Assembly (NCBI GenBank): GCA_025765615.1
Contig: JAIVFJ010000009.1
Coordinates: 496,001 to 560,000 of the forward strand
Reading direction: 5' to 3'
Length of the DNA: 64,000 bases
DNA from: Zopfochytrium polystomum
Taxonomy: Eukaryota; Chytridiomycota; Chytridiomycetes; Chytridiales; Chytridiaceae
Shown here: positions 21,865 through 33,120 of the stretch, piece after piece
Layout of the letters: the number at the start of each line of letters is the position of its first letter
Numbering within the stretch: position 1 is the first letter of the stretch
Made by a program: the position numbers and the translations under genes
The notes under the pieces: model-generated
Seen by the model: the letters and a program-made list of their open reading frames with translations, nothing else
Told to the model about the DNA's origin: nothing
Databases searched by the model: none

Positions 21865-23216
21865 ATGAGCGTCTCGGACGCCCCATCCGGCCCCGATCCG
21901 CGCGACCGCCTCTCCCACCTGCCTCTCGAGATCGTCCACCGCGTCCTCGCATCCGTCGCCGATCCCGCCACCCTCGCCCGCCTCTGCTGCGTGTCCAAGC
22001 ACTGGTCGGTCCTCGCCTCGCGCGACGCGCACTGGCGCCCGATGTACCTATCTCACTGGCGAAAGCCGCGGGTGCAAGCGGCGATCGGCCCCGCGCGGCG
22101 TCAGCAACCGGCCCCGTTGCGGCGCCTCACGATGCGATCGCAGACCGCGACGGCGGCGGCGATCCGTCGATCGAGGCGGCATCCTGGAAGCAGCTGTATG
22201 GGCACCGTGCGGCGCTGGACCGGCGCTGGCTGCGCGGACGACCGCGGAAGCGGCGGTTCGCGATCCCGCGCGAACTCGTTCATCATCGGGATCGGCGCCG
22301 AGTACATGCTTGCGTCGGCGCAGAGCGACTTGACGGTGCTTCGTCGGTCGGACGGGGGCGTTGTTCGGACCTTGTCGGCGCCGCCGCACCCCGTCATGTG
22401 CGCCGAGGTCGCCGCCGACGGCCGGACCGTCCTGACGGGTCGTACGACCAGGCGGTGCGGGTGTGGGACGTGGCGACGGGCGAGTGCAAGATGGTGCTGT
22501 TGGGCCACCAAGGGTCTGTCGCGCAGGTGGGGTGGATCGGGTCGTTGATTTTCTCGGTCTCGGCGTCTCCCTGCGAAGCCAAACTCTGGGACGGCGCGAC
22601 GGGCGACCTGGTGCGGACTTTTGAGAGCGCGGCGTTGGACGTGTGCGACTGGAAGACGAACGGCGACAGGCTGTTCTCGCTCTCCTGGAAGAGTGCGGTG
22701 CAAACGTGGAATCTGGCGACGAGCGGGGTGGTGGTGCGAGGCAATCCCAGCATTCCTCGAAGCACCGTCGGAAACATTGTCGTCGGTGCCAGGTATGTTG
22801 CGGTCCGCTAGCTGGGTGCAACGACCATTTCCGTGAGCGCCCTTGACACGGGTGACACCGTGGCGGTCATTCGGACTCGCACCCCGATATATGCTCCCCT
22901 GTTCATGCATTGGAGTTGGCTCTTTGGCACGTCCGAACACGAAGTCAATATGTGGGACATCAGCCCTGGGAGGAAAGCGCGCACCTTCACGGTGCCTGAC
23001 ATGACTGTTCAACTCACCAAAATCAATGCTTCAGCCTTATGCATTTCAGAATGGGTAAGTGCGGTTGGCGCAAAAGGCTGTATGTGGAAGCTCGCGTAAT
23101 CGCTCTAAAATGCCCGAACTAACCACTCATTCTTTCCCTCGGCACCCTTCGCATAATTCTCATAGGGTCGAATCGGACTCATCCTCGAGTTTGGGGCCGA
23201 TATACCTTTGCAATGA
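21865..23216 (+). pseudogene. F-box/WD40 protein gene, interrupted
   Basis: F-box proteins are substrate receptors of SCF ubiquitin ligases. An F-box is clear near the start (LSHLPLEIVHRVLASV, LARLCCVSKHW, then SWKQLYGHRAALDRRW in a second frame). WD40-type blades follow (YDQAVRVWDVATGECKM, LLGHQGSVAQVGW, EVNMWDISPG), ending with WGRIGLILEFGADIPLQ and TGA at 23,214-23,216. One frame change (after PARR, about 22,094-22,138) can be removed by a 45-nt GTCAGC...CGCAG intron. Others cannot: near 22,260, and at 22,437, where a missing base splits the conserved VLTG-SYDQAV. A TAG at 22,809 also interrupts ...ARYVAVR. The last intron is 23,055-23,165. This is either a pseudogene or a gene damaged by assembly indels. 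Confidence 0.7.
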
Positions 23217-23604
23217 GAAATGAAGTGTTTGTGATTGGCCGGGACTGAGGCGGGGCAATCAGCCTCGCTGTTTATATCGAGTCTTGCTGCTACTCGCGCC
23301 TCCCAACCACAGCACACACGCACACAACTATGCGCATCTCGTTCTCCAACCTCCCCTCCTCCTTGCCACGTTGTTGCAACCTTGAATGGGAGACTTCTAT
23401 GTGCGAGGCAAAAACAAAGATAAAAGAATGAGCCCTCGCATAGATTTTTGGGTGACGAACAAACGGAATTTCAGTAACCAGGATGATTGATGTTGTAACG
23501 CAAAACGCAACTACCCCCCAAAGTGTCCTTCACTTGCCCCAACAAGGAGGAGCCAGCAGCCCTTTCCCACCTTCCCCTCCCCCTACCCCGTCGCTGGCTG
23601 ACCT

Positions 23605-24845
23605 TTAGTCCGCATCTGTCTTGACGTGGTTGCCCGTCGTCACGTTCGTCACTCTTTTCCTGACGGCCTTCTCGAACGCGGCCGACCCGGCGTCCGTGCC
23701 GTGCAGCCAGTCGAGCAGCCCAAGGGCGCCAAAGTTGGAGTTGAATCGCAGGTGGTGAAAGTCGTGCCTGACGACGGACGGAGCAAAGAAGGGAAAGCTG
23801 TAGCCGGAATGATCGGCGACGATTGTGGCGACGGCCTGTGCTTGGCCCCGTAGGCTCGTTAGATTGAGGGGGGTTGAGAAAACCAAGGGTAAACACTCCC
23901 CGCGGACGGGAGGAGACGTCTGAACACGTACGATGAATATCCACACCCAGAGTGTGAAGAGGTGAGCCCTCATTACAAGAGGACCGAGTATAAGCGGAAT
24001 GGCATTTAAAATGAGGTGCTAAGTTTTTGGTTTTTTGGTTTTGTTTTATTTTTTATTTTATTTTTTCGCGACAGATCAGATAACCAACGACCTCTAAGCA
24101 AATGGAAGCCCTACCTCCAATGGATGTGCGTAGCCTGCCGCGACGCCCATCGGCGCGGTAAACTCGTGGTGCACCTTGTGAAAGTGCCTGTACAGCGCCG
24201 GGTGATGAAGCAGCCTGTGGCAGTAGTAAAACAGCACCTCCTCGACGACGACGCAGCCCGCCAGATCTCGCGCCATCAGCGCAATGCTCTGGAATCTCGC
24301 GCGCCGGGCGGGTCCAGAGGCCCGACGTGAGCGCGCCGACCGCGCCGTTGATGACGGCGAAATTGAAGAGCAGCTGCGGGAGGACGCGGAGGTAGTCGCG
24401 GGGTCGAACACTGTGTTTGGGTTGGATTTTGTACTTTTTGAGGGATGCTGGGATGCCGAAGAGGTCCAGTGGAAGAAGGAGGAGCGACAGGAAAAAGTAT
24501 ACGGCTGATACGTAGACGGCGGTGAGCAGTCCGTAGAGCTAGCGTTATGTTAGAACGAGAGAAAAAGGTGCCGAGGGATTTGGGCGGTCGTGCAAAGTAG
24601 AGTGGGAACAGAAATGCCATGCTTCTTTTGAACAAGAGCCGGCATGGACGACCACGTGGGAAGGGGTTAGGGTTGGGCTTTGAGACAAGGGTAGAGGAGG
24701 CAGGCCGAGGCAACGGACAGACCTCGAGGGGTGACCTGTCTGCAACGATGACGGTCCGCCAAAAGTGGATGCCGGATGGCGACGACGCAAAGAAACGTGA
24801 AGCCACGATGATGGCGGCCTGGATGACGTACTCTCTTGGGTGCAT
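23605..24845 (-). CDS. Fatty-acid-hydroxylase / sterol-desaturase family membrane enzyme
   Basis: This is a di-iron membrane oxygenase resembling C-4 methylsterol oxidase (ERG25) and its relatives. Exons: 24,845 to about 24,740; 24,538-24,341; 24,288-24,115; 24,018-23,932; 23,835-23,605. The histidine boxes are in order: HRLLHH, HKVHHEF and HDFHHLRF. Hydrophobic segments precede them (AVYVSAVYFFLSLLLLPL), and FTLWVWIFI lies between boxes two and three. AGYAHPLE and ADHSGY are family-typical. I infer a 52-nt intron at 24,289-24,340 because it restores frame from FAVINGA to SIALMARDLAG; without it there would be a frameshift. The first intron boundary is approximate. The substrate (sterol or lipid) cannot be told from sequence. 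About 266 aa, normal for the family. Confidence 0.85.
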
Positions 24846-25547
24846 TGAGTGCGCGTTGGGATGACTGATTGGAGGCGGAGTGAGGGGAGAGGATATAAAT
24901 GTGAGACAGAAAAAAACGCTGTGGTTATTAAGAAAAGAAATTGCATGCGCTAAATTACCCAGAATGTCGGGCTGCGCGCGGAACGGCAGGCGCTGCTTTG
25001 CTGAGCAGCCTAGGCGGAGGGGGGGGGCAGACAGAGCAAAAATACCCGCGCTTTTGGACTCGAGGTGGCGCGTGACTGGCTCGTGGTGGACTCGGGGAAA
25101 CTGCGGAGGGCGAGAAGCATGACACAAACTGCAGGTGGGGTTTGTCTCGTGAGTAGTGAGTTGCTGAAACGGCAAAATGCGCAACCCAGAAACCTCATTT
25201 GGGCTTATTCCTAGTACTGCATAGGCATGTACCTGCCCAGTACGATGGAACCTCGAAGCCTGCACGAGCACCTGTATGATGCCACGCAGTCCCCATTCGC
25301 CCGGAGGAGGCTATCTTCCTATCCACGTGTTTCATGAAGTTCTCGCACAGGTATAGTAATGCGACTATTCTGGGCGGCCAACCACAAACGAGCGCAGTCA
25401 AACTGACCGTCGGCTCGCAGTCACATCGATGACGGAGTCCGTCCTAATGCAAACGCGCCTACAATCTAAAAAGAAGGCTGCGAGATTTGGACAATCACTT
25501 TACAGCGTTAGTTCGATAAATGGCCGAAAAGCTCCGCAACAGTAATA
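24846..25547. other. Intergenic
   Basis: I see no supported gene. A frame on the minus strand stays open from 25,271 into the hydroxylase gene, but it has no homology signal upstream of the methionine at 24,845. The interval separates the hydroxylase promoter from the 3' side of the ankyrin gene. Confidence 0.5.
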
Positions 25548-25752
25548 GGGGGTGTTCAAACCTCTCACAACGAAATTTTTCTAAACTGGTTTTCTCGATG
25601 AACGTCAAGGTCACTGTCGCGACCAAACGAACTGAAGATTGCGCTCTCAACTGCCAACTCTTTCCTTGCATCTTTCTGAGTGCAGTTGTTTTGCCAAACG
25701 GAAGAAAATCGATTTTTGAAGTTTTTCGTTTGGAAAGGATTGAACACCCCCC
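25548..25752. mobile_element. MITE-like element (205 bp, no ORF)
   Basis: The left end ggggtgttcaaacctctcac... and the reverse complement of the right end ggggtgttcaatcctttcca... match at about 23 of 27 positions, forming terminal inverted repeats around a non-coding core. The flanks are AT-rich (agtaata on the left, aattatg on the right), compatible with a short target duplication that I cannot define exactly. Size and structure fit a non-autonomous DNA transposon. Confidence 0.55.
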
Positions 25753-25764
25753 AATTATGCGGTT

Positions 25765-28440
25765 TTATTTCTCGCGTGACCGCCACTGCTCCAAAAACTG
25801 TTTAATCTCGAGACTCTCGCTTCCATACGCGTAACCTTGCGGCACACAGTCAGGGTCAGTTAACGCCCTTACATCCGCACCAGCCTCCACCAACAATCGG
25901 ATCCATTTCCAGATTCCCGCGATCGCAAGCGCGATGTAGAGCGGTCCACTGCTCATTATTACGACCGTTGACGTCCACGCCGTAATCAACCAGAACGCGC
26001 ACCACGTCTAAATATCTGAAAATGACAGCGGTGTGAAGCGCAGACACCATTGCTTTCGCCAAGCCTGAGCCTTCGACTCCCCCGTCAAAATAAAGATCGC
26101 GAGGCTCCCTACTCAGAATCAATTCGACAATTCCAACATGCCCATACATGGCCGCTTCTTCCAACGGATTATCACCGACGACGCTTTTCGCGCCCTTGTC
26201 CAGCAGAAACTCAACAGCGTCCGCGTTCCCGGCCTGACACGCCGCCATCAGCGGCGACAGCAGGTCGTCGTGCTCGAGCTCGCGCTCGGCGTTGACGTAC
26301 TCGTAGAGCCAGCGCATCATCGGAAACCGCCCTTCCCGCGCCGCCAGGAACAGTATCGTCTCTTGAGGAAGGGCCATCGTAATTTCCTTCTTCTTCTTCT
26401 TCTTCTTCTTCGTCTTTGGCGGCAGCGGCCAGATCCGCGCCAAGCTCGACGAGGACCGTTACGGTGGCAAAGTGCGCGTTCCCCGCCGCGTGAAGAAGCG
26501 GCGTGAGTCGGCCGTCGCTTGTCGCGTTGATTTCGGCGCCGTTGTCGATGAGGACTCGCGCTGCGTCTGCGTGGCCGTTCTTGCACGCGCAATGAAGGGG
26601 TGTCATGTCGTCGTCATCTTTGGCGTCGATGTCAATGAGCGATGGGCGTTGAAGAATCCACTCAATTGCCTCCGTATTCCCCCTTTCGGCTGCAAAGTGA
26701 AGTAGAGTGCAATTCGAATCTGCGGTGGCTTCTAACGTATGTCCATTCCGGTGAAGAAGCTCAGCGACGGCGAATTGACGATGGCTTAGTGCGAAAAAAA
26801 GCGGCGTAAGGCCTCCTTCAACTGCTGCGGCCACGTCGGCGCCGTGGTTCAGCAAGTATTCAACGACGCGATCCTTCCCCGATACACATGCTCCCACCAG
26901 AGGATTTTGGTTTGCGCTCTTGCTCCGAATGTTTGCTCCATGCCGGTGCAACAGTTCAACGGTCTCGAGGTCACCCGCAGACGCCGCAACGAAAATTGGA
27001 GCCATCGTGTCCATTGCTGGAAGGTCGACGTCAGCTCCGCTCTGCAAAAGTATCTTTGTCGACTGCACTTGGTCTGTTGCACATGCAAGGCCCAGGACAG
27101 TGATTCCTTTTTCGTTTCTTGCGTTGGGATCAGATCCACGGTCCAGAAGAAAGCGAACCATATCCACCCTCTCTTTGAAAATTGCAAAATGAAGAAGTGT
27201 CGATCCCTGCATGGCGACGTTGGTGTCGTATCCGTGTCGGAACAGCCACTCGGCGACATCTGTCCGGCCCGAAGAGATGGCAAAGAACAGCAAAGGAATC
27301 TCCTGCAGTCGCTGCCCACCATCATCCTGCAGTGCGCCTTGGTCCACGAGCCAGTCTGCAATGCCGAACTGTCCCGCTAGCAACGAGGCCTGAAGTGGTG
27401 TGTCCTGGCTAAACTTCGAACGTGACACGCTCGCCCCATGCTTCACCAGGAGTTTAACAGTTTCAAGGGACCCATGGGTCAGCGGCAGCGAAGAGCGGCT
27501 CAAGCTGGTCTCCGTTCGCGTCCGCGCCATGCTCAAGAAGGACCTCGACAACACCAGCGTGACCATTCGCGCAAGGCAGCGTCAAGCGCCGTAGCTCCTT
27601 GGGCCATTTTGGCGCCGATATCGGCACCTCTCCGCACGAGGAGCTTCACGGCCTCCACCATCCCTCTCGCGGCGGCGCAATGCAACGAAGTGACGCCGTT
27701 CTCGTCTCGCTCGGTCACGTCCGCGCCCCGATCCAAGAGCAGATCGGCGACGTCCACGTAACCGCCGGCGCACGCAAGATGGAGCGGCGTCCCACAGGCC
27801 CGCGCGAAATCCATTCCGTCCACAGAAGCCCCGCATCCGACCAGCGCATCGGCGAGATCCCGCCGTCCAAAGCGCGCAGCCAGGTACAGCCCCACCGTCG
27901 CGGCGCGCGGTGACAGCGCCATCGGTTGTTGTTGTTGTTGTCCGGGTCGCGCAAGCGCGGCGATCGCATCGAGCACGGCGCCGGCCTCCCCGGCCAGCCA
28001 CAATGCAACTGTGAAGCTGCCCTCCGCGCAGGGCCGCAACCAACGGCGTGGCCCCGTCTCCATCCACGGATTCGACGTCGGCGCCCGCCGCAACCAGCGC
28101 CCGGACCTGATCTAGCGCCCCGTGCGCCGCGGCGTCAGTGCAATTGTGTTGCAACGTCCTCAAGGACGTCAAGTTCCGCCTCGTCCACCTCGACCTCCTC
28201 GATGGGTCGCCCGGTATCGTGCGATAGTTTTAGCCTCTTGTGCTCCTGCAGAAAGAATGGACAGACGAATCGGTTAGTCGGGGCAATCGACGTCGGGGCA
28301 TCTCGCTGCGAGAAGCGCTCAACGATCGAGATCGCCGGACTCGAGCCTCGTCGGGCATCTGTGTCAGGCGGCGATTTGGAGCAAGCAGCGGTGTTCGGTG
28401 TTCGCTGGGCCACTCACTCACTCACTGGCGGCGTCAGTTG
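25765..28440 (-). pseudogene. Ankyrin-repeat protein gene with multiple frame breaks
   Basis: Minus-strand coding with at least 14 ankyrin repeats (for example TPLHLACAGGYVDVADLLLD, TLLHFAIFKERVDMVRFLLD, TPLHCACKNGHADAARVLID). Repeats run continuously from about 28,130 to 25,800, but the frame changes near 28,140, 28,020, 27,575, 27,490, 26,395 (inside a GAA run coding for poly-Glu) and 25,925. At each point the ankyrin consensus continues in a new frame, so no exon is missing. An upstream segment (EVEVDEAELDVLEDVATQL) follows an acceptor TTTCTGCAG at about 28,250, with an earlier exon likely near 28,440. The stop TAA lies at about 25,765. This is either a decayed gene or a region with many single-base indels. 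Ankyrin arrays mediate protein binding; the partner is unknown. Confidence 0.75.
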
Positions 28441-29267
28441 TTGGCCGTGATGCCTCAATCTCCATGGCTTGGAGGATGGCTTTCCATGTCAAGTATCTGG
28501 GACAAGCACATTGCATACCTTGCCAAACGTGAGTACGAAGTCAGCTGCATCAGCATTGCATGCGTGCGTGAGGGTAACTTTTTTAAATCCTCGTGCAGGA
28601 CATTTCGCGCTGTGCACTTCACCCGCTGCATTCAATTAGCGGTGCGTCTCTTCGATTGAGAATTTTTAAAAATTGAAGTCCTTCGTACGAGTATTCATCT
28701 CGACTAGGCCTGTACTAATGTGTGGGATACCTCCAATCAACAGCTTTGCGAGCAACTTCGGCGAAGGGGCGCCGCTTGTACAAGTAGCTCATGTATTGCC
28801 GAGCAAACGCTGAAAAGCAAAAATCCGCACCCGCTTCGCCGCGCCTACGCGTCCACGCGCGATCGTGCTCTCGCATGCACCGCCTTGCTGGCCGTGTTGC
28901 ACCAAGCACCAGCACATCCAGCGACGAGCCACGCCTGCGGCAGCTTCGTCGATCCTCTGCAGCTCGGCAAAGTAGGTTGCCTCCGCCGACCGTCCCGAAC
29001 GCTTCCTCGCACCGCGATAGCCGCGGGAGAGCCAGGTCGATTTGGAAAGTCGAGTTGCGAAAAGCAAAAGTACAGTCGGGCAAATACGCTGCCAAAGCGC
29101 GAAACAAATCGGGGGAAGAAGTGGCTCATGTGCAGGACGAGTGGGGACGCCCCATCGCACCCTTTGCTGACGCTGCGGACCCCCCGACTGGAGGCGTGCG
29201 CAGGGGCAGTCTTCAACCGACCGGCTCCCCCGCCTCCAATGTCAAACTTCAAGTTGTAGTTTGTTGA
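28437..29267. other. Unresolved coding candidates on both strands
   Basis: On the plus strand a short exon beginning MPQSPWLGGWLS at 28,449 with donor GTGAGT is followed, after an acceptor, by frames open to 29,267 (one contains EVAHVQDEWGRPIAPF). On the minus strand a 130-codon frame ends at 28,715 with YLYKRRPFAEVARKAVD. No frame matches a family I know and the splice sites do not select one strand. I report a gene here as possible only. Confidence 0.3.
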
Positions 29268-29804
29268 AACACAGCAAGAAAGATATGTCACAATGAAACA
29301 TTTTGTAGCAAATTGACTCCCAGACTTAGGTTTTGTTTTCCCAGCCCTTGCATTTAGCCATATTGTGCACCAAGTTTCAGTGCAAAGTGTTGAAAATTGG
29401 CAAAGTTGTCCAATTTTGAATTCGCTGACTTGTTCGAATTTTTACGAGTAAGCCTCTAGCCACTCGCCCGCTCTTCAAGGCCAGAAGACGCGAAGCAGCG
29501 CGTCCATCACTTTTTCCAATTACTCTGCACAGAGGCCGACCTGCTGGAACTGGAATAAGAACCAAATGCCGACTTGGGGGCTGCTGGTCGAGTGCTTTGT
29601 TGGGGGGGAGGTTAGTTACCGATAGGCGGCCGCGGCTGGCAATGACCACTCGCGTCATCAAAAGTTAATGGCGCGAACTGTTTGTAAGCTTTGTCCAGCG
29701 AAAGTCTCCTTGTTCCAACCGGGCACGAGCGGGGGGTACCGGGACTTGTCAACGAGGACCCAGACCAGAGTGCCTTTCTTGCGTGCGCCTGCCCCACCCT
29801 CCAC
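29268..29804. other. Intergenic / promoter of the YTDKS-repeat gene
   Basis: No gene is supported. The downstream frame is open back to an ATG at 29,668, but the ATG at 29,805 has the better context (CCACCATG), so I treat 29,668-29,804 as probable 5' UTR. Confidence 0.45.
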
Positions 29805-31044
29805 CATGACGAAGACCGCCCGCCAACCGCGCGAGCACACCGCCGCCCGCGCTCCACGCTCCAGAGCCGTCGCCGCCGCCGACTCGACCGCCGCCGCCGC
29901 CACAGCCGCAGCCGCCCCGTCCCTCCGCCTCCTCAAGTACACCGACAAGTCCGTCGCCGTCGTCGGCGACGCCACCTACGACCTCCGCGCAGACCTCAAG
30001 GCCTGCGGCGGCCGCTTCAACAAGGCGCTCGCCGCACCTGCACCCGTCGGCGGCGGTAGCGCTGAGGGAGACGGAGCGGGAACCGCGGCTGCGCGCACCG
30101 CGGGATGGATCTTTCGGATCGCCGACGCGGACGCCGTCGCCGCGCTTGTGAGGGAGAAGGGTGGGGTTGTGGATGTGGGCGTGGGAGGTGGTGGTGGTGG
30201 TGGAGTGCAGGGCGCGGTGGCGGACGGCGAGGAGGGCAGTGATGTGGCGGCGGTGGCGGCGGCGGATGCGGACGGCGACGGTGCGGACGATGGGGATGAG
30301 GCGGCGGCGCCGGCGCCGGCCGCCGCCACCGCTGGGAAAAAGCGCTCCGCCGGTGACGACGACGAGGCCGCCGCCGCCGTCGACGACGATGACGCCGACG
30401 CCGACGACTCTGCCAAAAACAAGAAAAAGAAACCAAAGCGCGCTTCGACCGGCGAGATCCACCTCGCACGCTACTCTGCGGCGTCGCTGGCCGTCTACGG
30501 CGACACGTACGTGCACAGAGAAGCGATCAAGACGCTCGGCGGCAAGTTCAACAAGGCCCTCACCGTCGACGGCGACCGCGTCGCTGGGTGGGTCGTGCCG
30601 GCCGCCAAGTTGCAGGAGGTGGTTGCGTGGGTGGGGAAGGTCACGGGGACCGCGGTGACGGCCGTGAAGGCGAGGAGGGAGTTTGCTGGGGGCGGCGCGG
30701 ATGTGGGTGTGGGTGGTGGTGGCGAGAAGGGTGCGAAGGGGGACGAGGAGGAGGAGAAGAAGGTGGGGAAGGGGTCTGCGGCGGCGGCGGCGGCGGCGGC
30801 GGCGGACGAGGAGGAGGAGGAGGATGATGCGGCGGTGTGGGTCGTGGCGGACTATACGGACAAGAGCGCGGCGGTCATGGGCGACACGCGGCCGCACAAG
30901 GACGCGCTGGCAAAGATGGGCGGCCGGTTCAACGGCAAGCTCAAGAGCAAGAGTGGCGGCGGCGTCGCGCCCGGGTGGGTGTTTCCAAAGGCTAAAGTCG
31001 CCGAGTTGCAGAAATGGGTTGCGGGATTGAAGCCGTCGGCGTGA
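29805..31044 (+). CDS. Three-copy YTDKS / GGRFN repeat protein
   Basis: Intronless, 412 aa. A ~60-residue unit occurs three times: residues about 44-125 (KYTDKSVAV, GDATYDLRADLKACGGRFN, GWIFRI), 218-285 (RYSAASLAVYGDTY, KTLGGKFN, GWVVPAAKLQEVV) and 342-410 (DYTDKSAAVMGDT, ALAKMGGRFN, GWVFPKAKVAELQKWV). The constant pattern is Tyr/Thr-Asp-Lys-Ser, Gly-Asp-Thr, six to ten residues later Leu-x-x-Gly-Gly-(Arg/Lys)-Phe-Asn, then a Gly-Trp-(Ile/Val) strand before a helix. From memory, similar units occur in proteins of protists and giant viruses; I cannot name a Pfam family. Linkers are Ala/Asp/Glu-rich with a KNKKKKPKR nuclear-localisation-like cluster near residue 204. A nuclear binding role is inference. 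Confidence 0.75.
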
Positions 31045-31217
31045 ATTTGCAGCGAAGGGTCTGGGGGGGTTGGTGGTGGAAAGTGGAAAGGTGATTATTA
31101 AAGTGTAGTCGAATTCTGTACGCGTGCGTCCCCTCTCTCCTCTCTCTGGACACCCGTCTGGTCACGGGACGAACTCCTCAGCCACCACGAAAAAAAAAAA
31201 ATTTGAGACGAATTTTC

Positions 31218-32297
31218 ATGTCTGCCCCGTCGTCGCTCCCCGGCGCCGCCAGGCGGAGATTGAATTTCGCGTCGTTGACGTACGCGGCGGCGGCCGCGGG
31301 CGGGGCCGCCGTGCTCCTCGTGGGCATCTGGATCGCAGTGTCGCGCCGCCGCCGGCGCCCGCGGGACGACGGAGCAGGCGCAAAGGACAGGCCGCGCGTG
31401 GCGGCGGCGGCGCGATCGGCGCGATCGGCGGTCTTAGCCTCAGCGACCGTCGAGAAAGAATCGCACGCGCACCGCGGGGTGCTCGAGGTAGCGGCGTATC
31501 TCGAACGCGCAGAGCACCCCGCCGGCGCTCCGATCGCCGCCGCAAAGCCGCCGCCGCCCCCGCCGCCGGTGGCGACGGCGGAGTCGGAACCCATCGCTAC
31601 CCACCCGTCGCGACAACTCCTAGCCTACGCACACGCCGCCGCTGCCAACGACGACGACGACCGCAAAGATAACCCCGACGACGACGACGACACTGATGCC
31701 CCGGCCTTCGTCTCGACCGAGTCGCTCGCTGGCGGCCTGCCCCTCCTCGACGCCGCCGACTTTCCCTCCGCCGCCTCCGTCTACCTCGACCCGGCCGCCG
31801 TGTCCGTCGTCGCCGCTGGCACGAACGACGATGCCGAGGAGGGGGACGACGTCCGCGCCGTCCTCGACGCCGCGGTAAATGTGATTCCGTCGGCTGTCGC
31901 TACGGTTCAGACGGCGCCTGCGGTGATGGTCGACGCGGCGGCGACGGCGAGGAAGTCTGGCAAGACGGACGCGCGGGCGGCCACGGAGGAGGACAGCCGC
32001 CTCCGCGTCGACCACGCTGGATCGCCGCCTGGGCCGGACCGCAGAAACTTGAAGGGCGACGCTGCGGCTGTCGGTGCGCGCGTTGCGACGTCGGTTGCAA
32101 AAATTATGGACGACGACGACGGTAATGGTGGCGGCGGTGCAGAGGACGAGGGGCACGCCGGGGAGGAGCAAGAGGAGCAAGAGGAGGCTGGACGCGATGG
32201 CGGCGGTGGGGGTGGTAGTCCGGCGGCGGGGAGGAGGCAGAGGCGGAACAAGAAGACGAGGAAGAAGAAGCAGGCGGCTGCGGCGGCCAAGAAGTGA
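31218..32297 (+). CDS. Single-pass membrane protein, low complexity, 359 aa
   Basis: Intronless frame from the ATG at 31,218. Residues about 20-42 (YAAAAAGGAAVLLVGIWIAV) form one transmembrane helix followed by an Arg-rich stop-transfer segment (SRRRRRPR), which suggests N-out/C-in topology. The long C-terminal part is Ala/Asp-rich with Asp runs and a final basic tail (RRNKKTRKKK). I do not recognise the family. Codon and composition bias resemble the preceding gene, 174 bp upstream on the same strand. Confidence 0.55.
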   Translation: MSAPSSLPGAARRRLNFASLTYAAAAAGGAAVLLVGIWIAVSRRRRRPRDDGAGAKDRPRVAAAARSARSAVLASATVEKESHAHRGVLEVAAYLERAEHPAGAPIAAAKPPPPPPPVATAESEPIATHPSRQLLAYAHAAAANDDDDRKDNPDDDDDTDAPAFVSTESLAGGLPLLDAADFPSAASVYLDPAAVSVVAAGTNDDAEEGDDVRAVLDAAVNVIPSAVATVQTAPAVMVDAAATARKSGKTDARAATEEDSRLRVDHAGSPPGPDRRNLKGDAAAVGARVATSVAKIMDDDDGNGGGGAEDEGHAGEEQEEQEEAGRDGGGGGGSPAAGRRQRRNKKTRKKKQAAAAAKK

Positions 32298-32526
32298 GCT
32301 TGGGTGATGTCGGGAAGGGCTGGATGGGGAAACAATGTCGCTGGGGATGCTCGATCGGGGCGTTGGGAGGTGTTTTGGATCTGAGCGTTGGGTTGCCCTT
32401 TTTTTGTGGCAATTGGTTGGATGTGTTGGTTGGAGGCTGACGCTCCTGCAGCGGCTGCGGCGCGAAATTTTGCGTCGACGAGTTCTGCTTTTTTTCCTTA
32501 CCCGTCCTTACAAAAGATTGTCGTCT

Positions 32527-32560
<34 letters not shown>

Positions 32561-32953
32561 ATGACTTCCCCCCGCCCTTCCTCGCTCGTTTGCACTCGTC
32601 TTTAAAGGGACCGGTTTCTTTCAGCCAGGTGGGCAAGTTCTGCCTCTGGACAAAGTCGGCTGCATCTTCGTTTTTTTTTTTTTTTAATTTGTATTTTTTT
32701 AAACGTTGTTCTTGTTGCTCCCCTTCAGGTCTCAGGCATCAGCAGAGAGCAAATAAAACATACACGTGCCGGTGTGTGTATGTGTGTGGGTGGGTGTGTG
32801 GGTGGGTGGGTGGGAAGGAATCGAACGTTTTTTTTTTTTTTTTTTCGTTGTTGCCGCCGCAAGGTTTGTGGGGAGGGGTGCAAGCCCTGGCGCGCGCACG
32901 CGCGCGGATTAACTGACTTGAGCGAGCGCCAAGGTTTGTTTGGAGATGAGTCA

Positions 32954-32984
<31 letters not shown>

Positions 32985-33120
32985 ATGCTGATGCTGATGC
33001 TGCTGCTGCTGGTGGAGTGCTTCATATTTGCCTTCTCGTGATACACTCCATTTATGGTGTAGAAAACGACGAAGATAATAAATAGAAAAATAAATAGACA
33101 TTTGAAACACCAGCAATCGG
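32298..33120. repeat. Low-complexity intergenic DNA: T tracts and CTG/CAT repeats
   Basis: This stretch contains a T30 run (32,530-32,559), shorter T runs near 32,671 and 32,830, GT-rich DNA at 32,771-32,812 and an interrupted CTG/CTGATG trinucleotide tract at 32,953-33,012. A CAT tract follows at about 33,220-33,272. The CTG and CAT tracts lie upstream of the MCMDC2-like start codon. No gene is seen. Confidence 0.8.

Noticed and set aside
24270..24345. Frameshift suspected in the hydroxylase gene
   Set aside because: A 52-nt GTCGGC...TTCCAG intron joins FAVINGA to SIALMARD in frame, which is more economical than an indel.
24276..25271. 331-codon minus-strand frame extending upstream of the hydroxylase
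   Set aside because: The part before residue M at 24,845 lacks any family signal and codon bias. Introns in the gene body also show that the long open frame is accidental.
29749..30897. 382-codon minus-strand Arg/His-rich frame
   Set aside because: Antisense shadow of the triple-repeat protein; the plus-strand frame has internal domain repeats and a good start context.
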